64,000 nt of DNA from Chaunax sp. Z400 (lineage: Eukaryota; Chordata; Actinopteri; Lophiiformes; Chaunacidae): NCBI GenBank assembly GCA_037577475.1, contig CM075197.1:16616018-16680017 (forward strand), written 5' to 3'. Shown one piece after another: positions 19,244 through 33,730 of this stretch (position 1 is the first letter of the stretch; every line of letters starts with the position of its first letter). The position numbers and the translations under genes were made by a program. Below the pieces are notes generated by a model, which searched no databases, was not told the origin of the DNA, and saw only the letters and a program-made list of their open reading frames with translations.

Positions 19244-21127
19244 CATATAGATTTAGAAATGTGTGTGAATGGGAGACAAAGTGAGAGTGTGTGCATTGTA
19301 TTATCTTGGTATCTGCCAATCAGAAATGTGTGTATAATCCTCTACGTGCATGAGTGTCTGTGTGTGTTCAGATGGGACCAAAGCAGCAGCACACAGAGCG
19401 TTGCTGCATCCACTGGTGAACACACTCATACTAGGTTGTCATGCCAAATTGTGTGCACGTAGGGCCACAGGAAGCCATAAGATTTTGAATAGCATTAATT
19501 GAGAAGGCATAAAAACAATATAAAAAGATGTGGTGGTTTATCATCATGCTGTCATAATGGTATGTTTTTTTCTCTTTTCCTTTCCTCCTTCTTTTTATTC
19601 ATCTTTCCATCCAGCAGCATCCTTTCACACCCTCTAAGCCCCAGTGTTCCTTCTGCCTGCAGCAGGGATGAAGTCATGCACCACAGGCAGAGTGCAGAAC
19701 CCTCCCCGCTCGCTGTGCCCTCCCTTTGCATGCCACTCAGTCTCAAGCATATGGCCGCATCATTGTGCCAGCACCCCTCCCAGAACACCTGACTCTGTCT
19801 AGTCACACATGGCAGAGAGTGCACACATAAACACACACACACACACAGCAACTGGACTGACACCTATGCACACAATAAACCACACAACACCAACCTTGCA
19901 TGACGGGCATATCCTTGATTGTCCCCTGATGTTCCCCTATTGCGAACCTTACCACCAACTGTGGGTAATGCACACTGTGCAGACATCCTTCACTGTAGTA
20001 TGAAAAGACTTTACCATGACTGCGTTGGATGGAGTTACTCCGTGTGTGACTTAACTGCACAGATGACAGAGTGTGGCTGTAATGTGCTCAGAGTTTAGAG
20101 GTTTTAATTCTCAGTGGTGCCAGCCAGGTGAAATATATGTACACTCAGTGGTATCATAAGGTAGTTAAGATAAAAGTGTTCACCACATGGCGTATGCTCA
20201 GTTCCCTGGTACCGCATTAACACTGCAGTATTTACTCAATGATTTCATCTTGGGATGTTGAAGCAGCAGCAGTTATTCTACATATAAAATGATAGTTGTT
20301 AATTTGGTTGACGTCTTTCACCATCTGCTTAGATTAAAGGAAGAGTTTAGCCTTTAAACACTAGTAAGTGGCAATGCTCCTTGCATGTCTTGAAATATAT
20401 AAATGTTTTTGGTAAAGCACCAGGCATGCCATTCTGTGATATAACCACACAGACACTGTGGTGTAACTCTGTTCTATTTCATGCACAGCTACAATTAAAC
20501 AAACAAAACTTTGTGTTCGGTGTCAGATGAAAAAAATCAGAGAGACATGAAGAACATCATCGTATGTAAATTCTGTTGCAAACTAAAATGAAGCCCTTGT
20601 TGTTGCAATCTTTACTTTCATTATTGCCACGGGAAGGGTTACAAGTACTGAGGGCAACAATTCAGGCACAGTTTCTAATAAGGAATTCTGGGGACAAGTT
20701 TTGTTCCACTAAGGTTTTGAACATGACAGAATGATGACAAAAACTTTCTAACTTTTTAAAAACAAGCAGTACCTAAGTCTCATGTCTCAAAGGAAAAGGA
20801 GCCATACTTTAAATTGGACAGTGCTTTAGGCTGCATCAAAAGTGCTTGACACTCATTTTACGGGTTGAACTTCTTTGAACTGAAGTTGCGAGTAAATGTG
20901 GCATGTTGGGGTGTTTTAGAATTTAATGTCAGTATTTTTGTTTGCCAGTAGCTCAGTCGTGCTGTGCGCTCACATACGCATAAGCACACTCACACACAGA
21001 AATGAATGCATACGCGTAACCTCAGAGTCGGGTCTGCAAATGTGCAGGTGGGAAAATTGTGGTAATTATCGTTAGTTCTTTGTGATTAAGCAAGTGAGAC
21101 ACACAGACAGACTTTTGTGATGCCCTC

Positions 21128-21130
<3 letters not shown>

Positions 21131-21170
<40 letters not shown>
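21131..21170. repeat. (TG)n microsatellite
   Basis: Uninterrupted TG run of about 40 bases. Confidence 0.93.
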
Positions 21171-21172
<2 letters not shown>

Positions 21173-21511
21173 GTGGGAACATTGACTGTAGAGTGATGCC
21201 CCAGCCGATTGCTCCATTTACAGGTGTAGTGCCTCATATACACATATTAACAACAAATGCAGAAAGCAGCACAAAGATAGAAGACACGGACACAGAGGGA
21301 GAGATTCATTTTCTCCTGCAGGTGGAGTGTGACCTTCACGCCAACTTTCTCTCCCTTCATCTGTCCATCTCTCCCTACCTCTCTCCCTCTCTCCTCATAT
21401 CCCTGTAGTTCAGCGCTCATTTGTGTGGCAGGTAATTTGCGCACTATTGGAGATTAAAGTTTAATTAGTGAGAGTGGAGTCATTTGGGTCTTAGTTGAGC
21501 GGAATAAGGCA

Positions 21512-21514
<3 letters not shown>

Positions 21515-21590
<76 letters not shown>
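21515..21590. repeat. (GT)n microsatellite
   Basis: Perfect GT run of about 76 bases. A (CA)n run of opposite orientation follows about 265 bases later. Confidence 0.96.
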
Positions 21591-21593
<3 letters not shown>

Positions 21594-21853
21594 GTAGGTG
21601 TGTGTGTGTGTCCCTCCTGCTTGCTCACACTCACTAACACATCAAGGCTCATCACCAAGAGAGAAAGGGAGAGAGTGGGAGTTGAGGATCCAATTCCTGC
21701 TTTCATCAACGAAGAACAAAGGACAGAGTTTTCCCCTTCTCCTCTTCATCTCCTCCTCCTCTTCCTCCTCCTCCTCGCACCCCCTCCCCCCCAGCTCCAG
21801 AGAGCACAGTTGGCAGACTTCCACAGCCAAATTCACACTTCCCTGTTCCCTGC

Positions 21854-21854
<1 letters not shown>

Positions 21855-21915
<61 letters not shown>
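21855..21915. repeat. (AC)n microsatellite
   Basis: Perfect AC run of about 61 bases, in inverted orientation to the (GT)n run at 21515-21590. Confidence 0.96.
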
Positions 21916-21916
<1 letters not shown>

Positions 21917-23867
21917 CCAGCACCACCACCATCCTGAAGAAAACGGGTGAGATTTAACTTTGACTGTCTTCAGCCACCTGTGAGAAGTGACCAATAGATC
22001 TGTCACCTGACGTGAGAGGTGCATCACGTCATGATCACTTCTTTTTATATGTAGCATCTCTCTCTCCATCACTGACTCCATCTGACATCTGATCTCTCCC
22101 TCAATCTGTTCCTTCCTTCCTCCTCTTTCCTTCTTGGTCTCCCAAGTGTTGTAACTTTGTCATCTGTCTCCCTTCCTTAATTTTGTTTACTTCTTTTGAT
22201 CTTAATCATGTGGACATCAAACATGCCATATGGTCACACACCAACATGGATGCACGCACGCACACAACACACACTAGCATCTCGAGAGCTGTGTTTGCTA
22301 ATGACAAGGGAGTCTGCGTCCCAGCACCGCTGTTATTTCACCAGCTCGAGACACTAACGCAAATCAATAGGCAGCACGGCCCCGCAATAATGATCTCTGT
22401 TTCTCTTCTCCTCCCTGCATCTCTCCATTCTCACCTCCCCATCCCTCCCTCCCATCTTACAGCTTCAGTATCCCAGCCTGTCTCTGTGCCCTCTCCTCTT
22501 GTTTCTCTACATCTCCCCCTCTCAGCCCCCTTCTTTTTCTCCCCAGCTCCCTTGATGTGCCCCTCACTTTATCACCTCTCTTGTAAACTCTCCTTCACAT
22601 CCTGCCTCTAACCTCCCTTCCTTCTCTCCCACTGTCTTTTCTTCTTCATCTTCTCTCATATCATATTTCCCTTTCTTTGTGCTCTTTCCATATCTTCCAT
22701 ATTCCCTCTCTCTCACACCCTTTCTTCCTCTCTTCCTTCCCTCTATACACCTTTCGGCCATATTGGATCAAATGTCTCCTTCTCTGCTTGCCTTCTTTTA
22801 GTGTTGGTCTGTCTATGTCTGCAGTAAAGTATTACTTATGTAACAGAGGAGAGGAGAGGAGAGGATGTCTTATGTCCATCATGATAATGTTGATAAATCT
22901 AACAGCAACACACTTGCCTGTGAATCATCAATGTAATCTATGAATAGTTGTACATCCATTGCATAATTTGGCATAGTTTAAATGGTGCTAATTTGCAAAA
23001 ATATAAAGAAATGTGAGCCAAAAAAAAGGGGGCTCAGGTGGTAGCCTAAGCTTACTCATGGCAATATTACAGTACTTGTAGTTTATATCCACCACAGCTT
23101 TATGGAAACTGTCTAAACCTTGAAACATGATTACCATGGAAATAAGTAATCCTGCTGTTTATACCTGCCATTGCCTGAACACCTTCTCTTTAATGGCACT
23201 ATCGCAGGCCTTTTCTTTTTCTTAGATCATAGAGAACTTTCTCAAGAGTAAGTGAATACTGCTGCAAGCTGCCAGCACGTAAAACTAGACCTTAGAGAGC
23301 TGTTAAAACTAAATAAGTACATGTTTGTGTGTCTGCATGTGCCAGTATGTGGTAACCACACACACGCACACACAGAGACAGACATATGTGAGGTCTGGTC
23401 TCCTCAATATTAATGAGAAAAGGTTATAAGTACAGTTTGAAGAGGTCAAAGACGATATGAATGAAATGAAATATCACCCTCCTGTCACTCAAAAAAAAAA
23501 TGCATTTGTTTCCTCAGATTATTATGGATAAAACAGATGCAGACGCACACAAAAAGACACTCTCTCTTAATCATAGACACAGAAGCAGCAGAAGACAACA
23601 TCTGTGGCTGCTCATCGCTGCTACAAATCAGTCCCTCAGGCTATGGGTTCAATGTGCCAGACCAAAAAGCTGCCGACTCTAGTCTAACCTCAAACAAGGT
23701 CACACACACATACACACACACATGTGCAGGAAGACACGCGCGGCACTGCCAGAAGCTGCAATGTGACAGCAGGACAAGTAAAGGGGATGAAGGACAACGA
23801 AGGACAGGCAACGAATTTGAGGATGCAGAGAGAAGGAGAACAGAGAAGAAGAGGTAGAATGGGTGTT

Positions 23868-24011
<144 letters not shown>

Positions 24012-24479
24012 GTTGGTTGGTGGGGCTCAGATGGTGAGATTAGTTTTCAACAAACAAAATGACGATTTGTCGTAAATGTTGTGTCCACTTTTAACACATC
24101 CATTAAAATGTTAAATGCTCACATAGAGTCATGGGTAAACTGTAACAATAATTTCGGGCCACATTGTTGGATCTACAAGCCATCCATTTGTCAGATGATA
24201 TGGGTCTGGTAAGGTTCTTGGCCCCATACCGATCCCGGGCCTCAGTCTGAATTTTAGTCATGTAATCAGACCATATTCTTTAATTGGTTGTCCCAATAGT
24301 TCACGATTAACATTTTCTCTGAAGATCAAACTATTATCAATACTATTATTATGAATCCGCCGTGATAACTTTAAGAGAGGCGTTCACTGGTACAGTAAAT
24401 CACCACAACGGTCCGATTCATCGCCATCATTGCTGCTGATGCTAAGAGAGATGAATCAGACACAAACAAGCTATGTCAC

Positions 24480-24690
24480 CTCGCCTGATATAGGGAAACA
24501 GGGGGCCCCTATTCTGGAGCCAGACCTGGGAGGGGAGTTCGTTGGCGGGGATCTGGTAGCCTAGCCTTGAACCATGGAGCTCACCGAGCAAAGCCTCCAC
24601 CCCCACCACCTGCAGGGAGAGGTTTTAGGATGAGATGCATCGTGTGCCAGGTGAAAGACGAACGAGGGACTTTAACAACCTACAAACCTA
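24480..24690. mobile_element. Degraded transposable-element fragment (putative)
   Basis: This GC-richer patch differs in composition from its flanks. It contains phrases such as GGAGCCAGACCTGGG, GTTGGCGGGGATCTGGT and CACCACCTGCAGGGAG. From memory these resemble the 5' region of non-LTR retrotransposons dispersed in teleost genomes. I see no open frame, terminal repeat or poly(A) tail, so this is a fragment at best. The family assignment is recall, not a search result. Confidence 0.35.
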
Positions 24691-25124
24691 ACCCTTAAAA
24701 CAAGAAATAAACTAGAACCTTTAACTGAAACCGCCTCTTTATTCTGCGACGGTCACTTGAAACCTACCAAGCACCAATCACATTGTGATCCTTTGCATTG
24801 TAGTTAGGTGGTCTCGTTCATCGACACTGGATGGCAACTGTTGCTCTAGAACCAATCAGAACAATGCTGTGCTGACCCTCTTGTTTGAGGTGGACCTGGG
24901 GGAAGTCTCAGGTTGCCAGATATGAACCTCATTAGCTCATATTTGACCGTATCTGCTGTGGATGAATCTGCGTCATTCATTCCTTCCTAATACATAAAAA
25001 GAATGATGCAACATGCTTCAGTAATAGATGAGCGTAATCACAGTCAGCGCATGTGATCGATTATTTGATGACACTTTACGGTAGTTTTAACTCATCCTTT
25101 CCCAGTGTGTGTGTGCATGTGCGC

Positions 25125-25230
<106 letters not shown>

Positions 25231-25835
25231 ACTAGAGAGAGACAGCAGGAGTGATATGCTATCATCAATTAGATGAGCCGAAGTGAGGGAGCAGGTGCAA
25301 ATCAGCGTGAGTGTGCAAGAGAAAGTACATTTGTGTACATTTGCACACGTGCGAGTACTTGTGTGTATGTGTAAATGAGTGGAGAGATCGAATACATGGG
25401 AGTGGAGGACACCATTAATCCCAGCAGGGGTGTCACGCCGAACTTGCTCCAACGATGCTCCGTCTGCTTCAGTGGAGCGCTCCACCTCATTCTCTGGAAA
25501 GGGCAGATGAGTGTGTGTGTGTGTGGCAGGAAGGTGCTTTGCTGGACCAAAACAAAATGGGTCACTGCGAGATATGAGCAATTTCACATCTGTTTCCCAA
25601 CCTCAAAACACTGAGAAGAGTAGGGGAGTGTACTTCTCTGTGTCTGCTTTTGAAGTAAGTTTAAATCAAGCAGTCAGGCTGGACGCACTCGCTTCTGATT
25701 GCTGTGCTTTTGTCCTCTTCTCGCGCAATCTTCCTCCTGCATCGTTTTTCCCATGGCTCCACGGTCTCCCTCACTGGAGGATTCTGACTGAATACCAAGT
25801 AGCTCTGCAGCCCACTTTACAGGACCCAAACTCCC

Positions 25836-25837
<2 letters not shown>

Positions 25838-25886
<49 letters not shown>
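25838..25886. repeat. Compound (GT)n-(GA)n microsatellite
   Basis: A GT run of about 20 bases passes directly into a GA run of about 28 bases. Confidence 0.93.
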
Positions 25887-25888
<2 letters not shown>

Positions 25889-26329
25889 TAGAAAAAGTGT
25901 GTGGGCATGGCTGAGGTTATCAATACTGTGGGAACATCAACCCACAGAGCCTCTCTTCTCTTTCTCTTTATCTCTTTATCTCTCTTCTTCTTCTTCTTGT
26001 GTCTCCCTCCCTCTGGACTCTGAAAGGTTAGATGGAGTCCACTGATGCCCTCACACCCACAAACACACACACACTCACGCTGCGGGGCCACGGTAGACAG
26101 TCAAGCTTGATCACGAAAGCTCTCATCAAGCTCATGCTAATGCTGCAAAATGCTTATAAGTATGACCACCTATTAGCAAATCCTTGCCCAAGCTGAAAAT
26201 GATTCATGTTAGTAGTCACCTACCTGCACACAAACATCGACACACATACAGCATGCGCACAGACACACACAGTGGGTAATGAGCAATCACTATCCACAAC
26301 AGCCTTGCCTAGAAAAAAACAGAACCCAT

Positions 26330-26433
<104 letters not shown>

Positions 26434-29243
26434 ACTTGATTGCATGCGTGCCTTGTATTTTCTCTTCCTCATCCCTCTCTCCTTCTCAGTCTCCACCCGT
26501 CTCGTCGCTCCGTTGCCATGTAAACAAAGCCAGGTTTAGTCCTTCAAAGGGCAACGCTCAGCAGCTGCCTGCTGGAGGTGACCGTGCTGAAAGACAGAAG
26601 GACAGCCAGAGAGAGGAGATAGATAGAAAAATAGATAAAGGAGAGCTGTGCAGAGGAGCAGAGAAGGGGAGGGCTGACCGATTTTTGGGTCAAGGCTAGA
26701 AGGCTGGAAAAGAGAGAAAAGCTATTCAAAGAAATATGTCGACAGGATTTGTCCTCTCACACCTCACATGATCATCTTTCACCTATTGTTCAATGAAAGT
26801 AAAGTGATTAAGTGTTAAAACACCTGTGAAGCAATATGTGTAGACAGAGCTGACATAAAGCAAAGTTCATCTTTCCAAAGAGTTTGTACTTGTGTATCAC
26901 TGAACACAGACCAGTCTCTCTTTCCATTTTCTGTGTGGGACAATACGATCAATATGTGGTTTTCAATGATGCAGCGAGGAAAAACTAATTCTCCACAAAG
27001 ACCTTGTGAAAGAACAATACATATAGGTTGGTAGCATTTTCCCATTGGTGGTATTCACACATCGAGTTGCCCTTTTCCCAGGATCTAATGCCAAATGATG
27101 GTGAGAAAACGTGAAATATATCACAGCAAATCTCTCAGTTTTAAAAAAATCAGTCAAGCATTTCCAGTTTTCAGATTGAATTAGATTCATTTAGGTTCAT
27201 TCTTCTTTCTCTCTGAGCCGACGTCATTAATTTAATATGCATCATAATCAAACTCAGTCTTTTATTTTGAAAGTGTGTTTGACATCAGTAACTAACTGAT
27301 CTGTGATTGTTTGTGTGTGTTTCTGCATGCTTGCCTGCACATAAATCTCTGTCTAGGTATGCTTTAAGACTATGTGCATCTTCAATATTTTCTAAAAAAA
27401 AACAAAGCATGTGACAATCCAGCAAGCTGTCACACATACATGTATAAACGAGCACGTTTGTGTTGTGTGTCACCTTTATCTAAAATATACACTCACGCTA
27501 AGACTCCCTTGGTGTGTTCCCATGTTTACTGTTTGATTTCTTCATGCCACACGCATACTCAAGGTTTTCCCCATGATTGAGTGGCTCTGTCGTTGCCATG
27601 GTGACTGCAGACCCTGTTTTTTGTCATTGTTGTGAGCAGCGTGAAGTTGTTCCTCTCAGAAAGGTCATCGGACATCAGGACCGTGCCAGTCAAAGAGGAG
27701 AGATAGAGAGATCCATGTCCACACATGGTCATCCATTGCCTCTAATGAATTGAATTCCTCCATTTTTTTTCATCACAGACACAGAGACAGAAAGAGAGAG
27801 GATGTTGTTTCTACAGTATAACGGGATAACATCGCCTCGGCCTCCTGCTTTAAGAGCTGATAGGAGCTCAAAACCTAAACCACAAAGTAGATAACTGTAG
27901 CGGCTGATGCATCCCTCTCTCTCTCACACAGACAGGCACATCTGCCTCTCTTTCTCTCTCTGACCTTTATTTATTCTTTCACGCTGAAGCTGCAGCAGTG
28001 TGTGCATCTGTCTGTCTACGTTTGCATAGTCAAGAGCTTCTATTTCCCTCTTCCAAGTTTATGCATTTGAGTAATGTCTGTGTAGAGGGTGTGGTCTGCG
28101 TGGAGACATTTGTGTCTACAGCGTCATCTTTATCAGCGGTGAAATAGACAGTCATGCCTGTGAATGTCGATGAGTCATCCTAAACCCCCGAGATGAGACG
28201 GTTTCAGCTCACACACACGCACACAAACACACACACACACACACACACCATATTAACTGGCTTCACTCACAGTGGTCTAATAGATTGGCCAGGTTAAGGC
28301 TCGGTTTCCTCCGTTTTAAGATGTTATTGAGCTGTTTAAGCACAGTCTGATACACTTCAAGACCCAACACTGGATTTAATCAAGGGAAAGAAAGGAAATG
28401 TCCATCCACATGCTTTTGGAAGTGTCTTTTGATGTTTTTGTTTCTGAACCGTGATGCCATTGTCACATAGTGGGTTGGACTGAGTGGAAAATAAGCAAAG
28501 ATGATGGATGGGAAGGAGAGAAAAGAGTGAAGATGAGGCAAGTTGTTTTTTTTAAATTTTGGTCATTTTCCAATATTATCGAATGGAAATCATTACATTT
28601 ATTTGGGAAATTAGAAACCTATAGTGGTAGCATTCTCAATAATAGCTCATATAAACACCGCTCCCTCACTATCAGCCCTCAAAACCAGTTATTTGCTGCC
28701 CGTCTCGTAGCCTCAGACGAATCTGTCCATCTGTCCGTTCATCTGTCTGTGAGTATCAATGGCAGATCTCCACCCCCTCAATGTCTCTTCCTGTAATATA
28801 TGGGACTGGCTGCTGGTGACCCCCATGACCTCCAGCTGTGTGTCATGACAACGGAATACTGACAAATGTCAGGGCAGATATTGGCTTCCTCCGTCTACTA
28901 AGCCGCTCCCTTGGGTAGGAGCCCACCCACACAGCATGGGCAGACACTGCAGAGGAAAGGAGCAGAGAGGCAGAGGGAAGATGTCTGTCTGTCTGTCTGT
29001 CTGCCTTTCAAGAGTGTTGAACCTGCTGTTATCAAGTGAAAAGGCAGTGTCCATCAAAAGGGGATGTTACAGACAGACAATCAGGAGAATGATTGTTGGA
29101 GGCATCATGGTGCCTTATTGAAGTGTGTATAATTAGGAGGGAGATAGCAGCGTGCTGATTAGGAGAAGTGGCGGGGTGGGTTGCTGTGTTATTTTGGAAC
29201 ATGCTGTGATAAACTGGGTGTTAAAGGCAGATGGGATAGAAAT

Positions 29244-29366
<123 letters not shown>

Positions 29367-29841
29367 GTGTGTTGTGTGTGTTATGATGTGATGGTGGAGC
29401 AGGAAAAGCGGCATGTTTTGGTTTTTTTCAAGCTCACGGTTTGGTTGTCGAGGAGGATGTGAGCTATGGTGAATGTGTTGCTGGGCAGCGTTGTGATGAT
29501 GGTTAGTGTATGTGAAAATGTGTGATGGGGTGAATGTGTGTGTGTGTGTGTGTGTGCGTGTGTGTGTTTCCTCCCAGGCTGCTCCACCTCTCCTGCAAAA
29601 TGCCTCTGCATGCATAATTAACCAGCATGACTGGGGAGGTAAACACACAGGGTGATGCGCCATCCTTCCACTCTGTAGGCCTTCATTTATATGTGTGTGT
29701 GTCTGTGGGTGTCGGGGGCTCTGTGTGCATGGGTTTTTGCATTTGCATGTGTGTGTTTGTGTCAGATAGACAAAGAGCATGAAAAAGACTAAAAGCGAAA
29801 GAGCTTCTGAGCCAAAGTTGATGGAACGAGAGAGCTGTCTT

Positions 29842-29946
29842 TGTGTGTGTGTGTGTGTGCATGTGGTATGTGTGTGTGTGTGCATGTGGTATGTGTGTGT
29901 GTGTGTGTGTGCATGTGGTATGTGTGTGTGTGTGTGTGTGTGTGTG
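29842..29946. repeat. Higher-order TG repeat with GCATGTGGTATG units
   Basis: A TG tract is punctuated three times by the identical 12-mer GCATGTGGTATG, at 29859, 29882 and 29911. The region therefore evolved as a minisatellite with a unit of roughly 23-29 bases, on top of the dinucleotide repeat. Confidence 0.9.
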
Positions 29947-31526
29947 GACAGAGAGAGAAGATAAATCTCATCTCAAGCTGCCTCTGAAGATGATGCGATG
30001 AACGACGGGGAAAGAAGATAAAAAAAAAAAAAGAATGAAGGGGCGACTGCAACCAGTCACAGCTCTGAGCTTTATGAACTATCCAGCGGAACAATCAGAT
30101 TCACCCTCCTCTCCTCCTTCACCCTCCCCCCACCCTCCCTTACACTCCTTGCCTACTCCTCTCCTACCTTCCTGATAATATTTTATCACAGACAGAGACA
30201 TTCTACAGCTTGAGAGCTAGCTAAAAGCACACAGAAGCATTCAAGCTCTGACCATTTCATGGTTTTAAAACCTATGACGCCGGTTATAAGGGCAGCAACC
30301 TTGATAGAATAAGAAGTGGACAAAGAAGTTAATCAATCATCTAGCAGCTCATGTTTGTCTGTAAGGGTGAAGCATTTGGATAATTACGGACTCCACAGCA
30401 CCACAATCTACCATTTTGCATGTGTGTGTGTGTGTAATGTGTGTAAAGTGTAATGTGCGCACATATGTGTGTGACTGGCAGCTCATATTTCCCAAGAGCC
30501 CAGGTTGTAAAACCCTCTCAATAAATCATCTATCCTCCTCTGTCCACTTCTCCTCATCCCCCTCCTCTTCAAACTTATCATTCTATCACTCTTTGCCTCT
30601 GCTGGCGTCCCCCACCCTCCACCTCTCCCCCAACCTTAACTGACTCCCTTTTTTCTACTCCCATTAGACCCCCCCCAAGACCTTGTGGTATTTCCCCTCC
30701 CATCGCTGTTCACCTCGACAGTCACAGCACGGGGGCCAGAGACGCAGATTCGAGAGTCGGAAAGAAATGCAGGTTAAAAAATGGAGGGATGTAAAGAGAG
30801 CAAAGAAGGGAAATGTACACTTTTAGCACAGACAGTATTGTTTTGGGAGACAGTCAATGAAGAAAGAAAGAAAGAGAAATAGAGGAGCAGTGTGTGTGTG
30901 TGTGTGTTTGTGTGTGTGTGTGAGTGACATGACGTGGTGCAGTCATACGTGCATACAGCAGTCAGCCAGCTCCACCATGCCAGTACTCTCTGTGGAAGCC
31001 AGAAGTGGAAGGAGGAGTTGCTGCAAGGAGGTGGAGAGGAGACATGATAGGAATGTAGACACCATTTGTGTTTGAGAACGAGAGAAAAGACAGAAGGACG
31101 AGTAAATTGATTGGGGAGAGGGTTGCTTTGTTTTTAGGGAGACACACAAAGAGTGAAAAATCCAATTAATTACTTCTCATAATAGGCTATTGTGGAGAAG
31201 TGCGGTGTGTGACAAAGACACACAAATGCACAGATGACACATGGCATCACAACACTGGATCCCAAAATGTGGGCCTCAGTCCATCCTCTCTGCTGTGCTC
31301 GACAAGCGTGGTCTCCTTGTCCCCTATAAGCATCTTATTTAGGTCATTGTGTAAACAAGTATCGTCACACACACATTAAAGCACACACCACTGCAAGTGA
31401 GGCTGCAGGCAGTGGAGACAAGGAGGTAGGAGTGAGGACAGAGAGTCTCCTGGGGAAGCTATAGGTGTGTCTATGTGTGTGTGCGCTTGTGTGCGTGTGT
31501 GTGTGTGTGTGTGATTATGTGGTAAT

Positions 31527-32143
31527 CAGTGGTGTGTGATATTGACATAAAACTATGCATTTTCTGGGATTTTGTCGATATTGATAATTAGACAATATTT
31601 TGCATCCTTCAAAATGTGTTTATAAAATCCTTATATTGGACAAGCTGGCTCTTGTTAATAAGTTATTAATTGTTTAAGGAAAATATGTATTATTTATTAC
31701 TTAAAACTGAAACATTCAAGTAAGACCCATGTCTTTTGTGACATGCTTTTCATTAATGACAAACGATCTTTTGAGCTACATTTGCCTTTTCGAACCCAAA
31801 CCACCGCCATGCAAGCGAGGATGATCCACGTCTTGCAATCAAGTCTAACAACATGGATGGCAATGCCGGTGGCGTCTCTATTTCGTTTCCGGTCACTGTT
31901 TGTTCTCTTATTTTTCAGTCATGCTATCTGAGCTTTGTGGTGCGGTGACCATGTGCGCCTCCATAACATAGGCTGCATTCACAGTACTCTGTTCTACTAG
32001 GCTGTACAAGGCACTGAATGTGTGGACTCACAAATGTGTGGGGTTTTTTTGCAAAGTGAGTGACATACTCAACAATTTCAGTTCTCATCATCTTAGCAAC
32101 CGTTAAGATATCATTGTTGACAATACATATCGCACACCCCTAG
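31527..32143. mobile_element. Candidate non-autonomous hAT-type DNA transposon
   Basis: The left edge reads CAGTGGTGTGTGATAT. The right edge reads ATATCGCACACCCCTAG, whose reverse complement is CTAGGGGTGTGCGATAT. The two ends share GTGTGYGATAT as an imperfect inverted repeat, a pattern seen at hAT ends in fish. The interior is AT-rich and has no transposase frame. I did not find a clear 8-base target-site duplication, so the boundaries are tentative. Confidence 0.45.
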
Positions 32144-32280
32144 AGTATATTTAACGGACAGCCAAAAGCTGTGCACCTGCATACTTAAACATAAACAGAC
32201 CTACACTCACTAACAAACACACATTCAGTCATGCACACTGAAGGATGAATTCACACAATATTCAAACACTGCTTTGCAAA

Positions 32281-32286
<6 letters not shown>

Positions 32287-32320
<34 letters not shown>

Positions 32321-32325
32321 CAAAC
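32287..32325. repeat. (CA)n microsatellite
   Basis: CA run of about 35-40 bases. More imperfect CACACA clusters follow to about 32635. Confidence 0.9.
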
Positions 32326-33730
32326 AATGCAAACTGTGTGTTTCAAAGATGAATAATGCTACTGTGTGTCTGGTGGGATGCACCACTGTCCCTGGGGCGA
32401 GTTGAATGCTGGGATGTTGTGCTAGAACTGGCTGACACACACACATGCACACACACAGACACACACACAAACACACACACGCTCAGTGCTCTGTCTCCAG
32501 GTGACTCTGTTCCTTTTATAGAGCAGGAGCACTTTCCACCCCTCCTCTCTTCCTTTCTCTTTTGTATGAATGCATAAACACACACCCACAATCTCAAACA
32601 CACATACACACACATATAAAAACACACACATAGGCAGGCAAAAGATTACAGACAAATATTGCCAGGTAAACTCACATACTGGAACAAACACACCAAACAC
32701 AAAGCACACAAACAGTCTATGACATCCCTACTGGTGTACTGAAAGCATGCACACACTATAACACTTCGCCGCTGAGGATATTGGAGTTTGCATCTGTGCA
32801 GGAAAAACAGGGAAGAGAGAGAAGAAGAAGAAAAGTAGGGCTCAGCTGAACCTTTAATGAATCAAAGACAAACCAGAACACATTGTTTACTTTGTTTGTT
32901 TAGTTAATATACTGCAATATCTTGGAGTGGTGAGAAAAAAGGGGCTAAGTCTGAGGATCATATTTGAGCTAAAGCAGTTCTGAATATTGCATCATACAGA
33001 ATCCGCAGAATGCTTAATAGCCACAGTGGCTGTGTGAGTTCAATTTAGACTCAGAGTGTTACAACCCAATATGGATGCCCTTCATGTCATCGTTTTGCTG
33101 TTGCCTGCAGTCTTTCAATATTAACTGACCTCAGTAATGTACCGCTACATATTTAGACATATGCACAGGTGCACAATTGTCATGATTATTTAGTTGTATG
33201 CAGATACTTAATTAAGTTCCTACCCACCACGCTTTATCCTTTCTCCTTCTCTCCCAGAGAACATGTCAATCACTGCACCAGAGATGACATGACATGCCTT
33301 CCCCTCCATCTTGACAGACTAAAACAGATCCTGGGGGCCTCTTCAAATCTGGACAAGAGAAAACAAGTATCAGTATTGTGAGCAATCTACAATAGGCCGA
33401 CAGTTATTGATATGAAATCAAATTATACCAATGAATTGAATATATTTGTGTATGGGAGAAAAATCTACATCTATGTGTTTGAATGTTTGTGTGACTGGGT
33501 GTGATAAATATCATCTTCAGTGTTTCTTAGAGTTGTTTTGACTCCAAGTGGATGTTAAGATAGAATTAGACATTGAATATGAGAGTAGATAAGCCACACA
33601 TACAACTGCACTAACACTCAGAATTTTTCTCTTTTCTCTCATTTCCCCTTTTTTCCCTGCCTTCAGAGCCACTACCCCCCCTCCCCCTTTTTCGTCTTAC
33701 CTCACCTTCCCCTTCCTCCTCTGGCTACAG

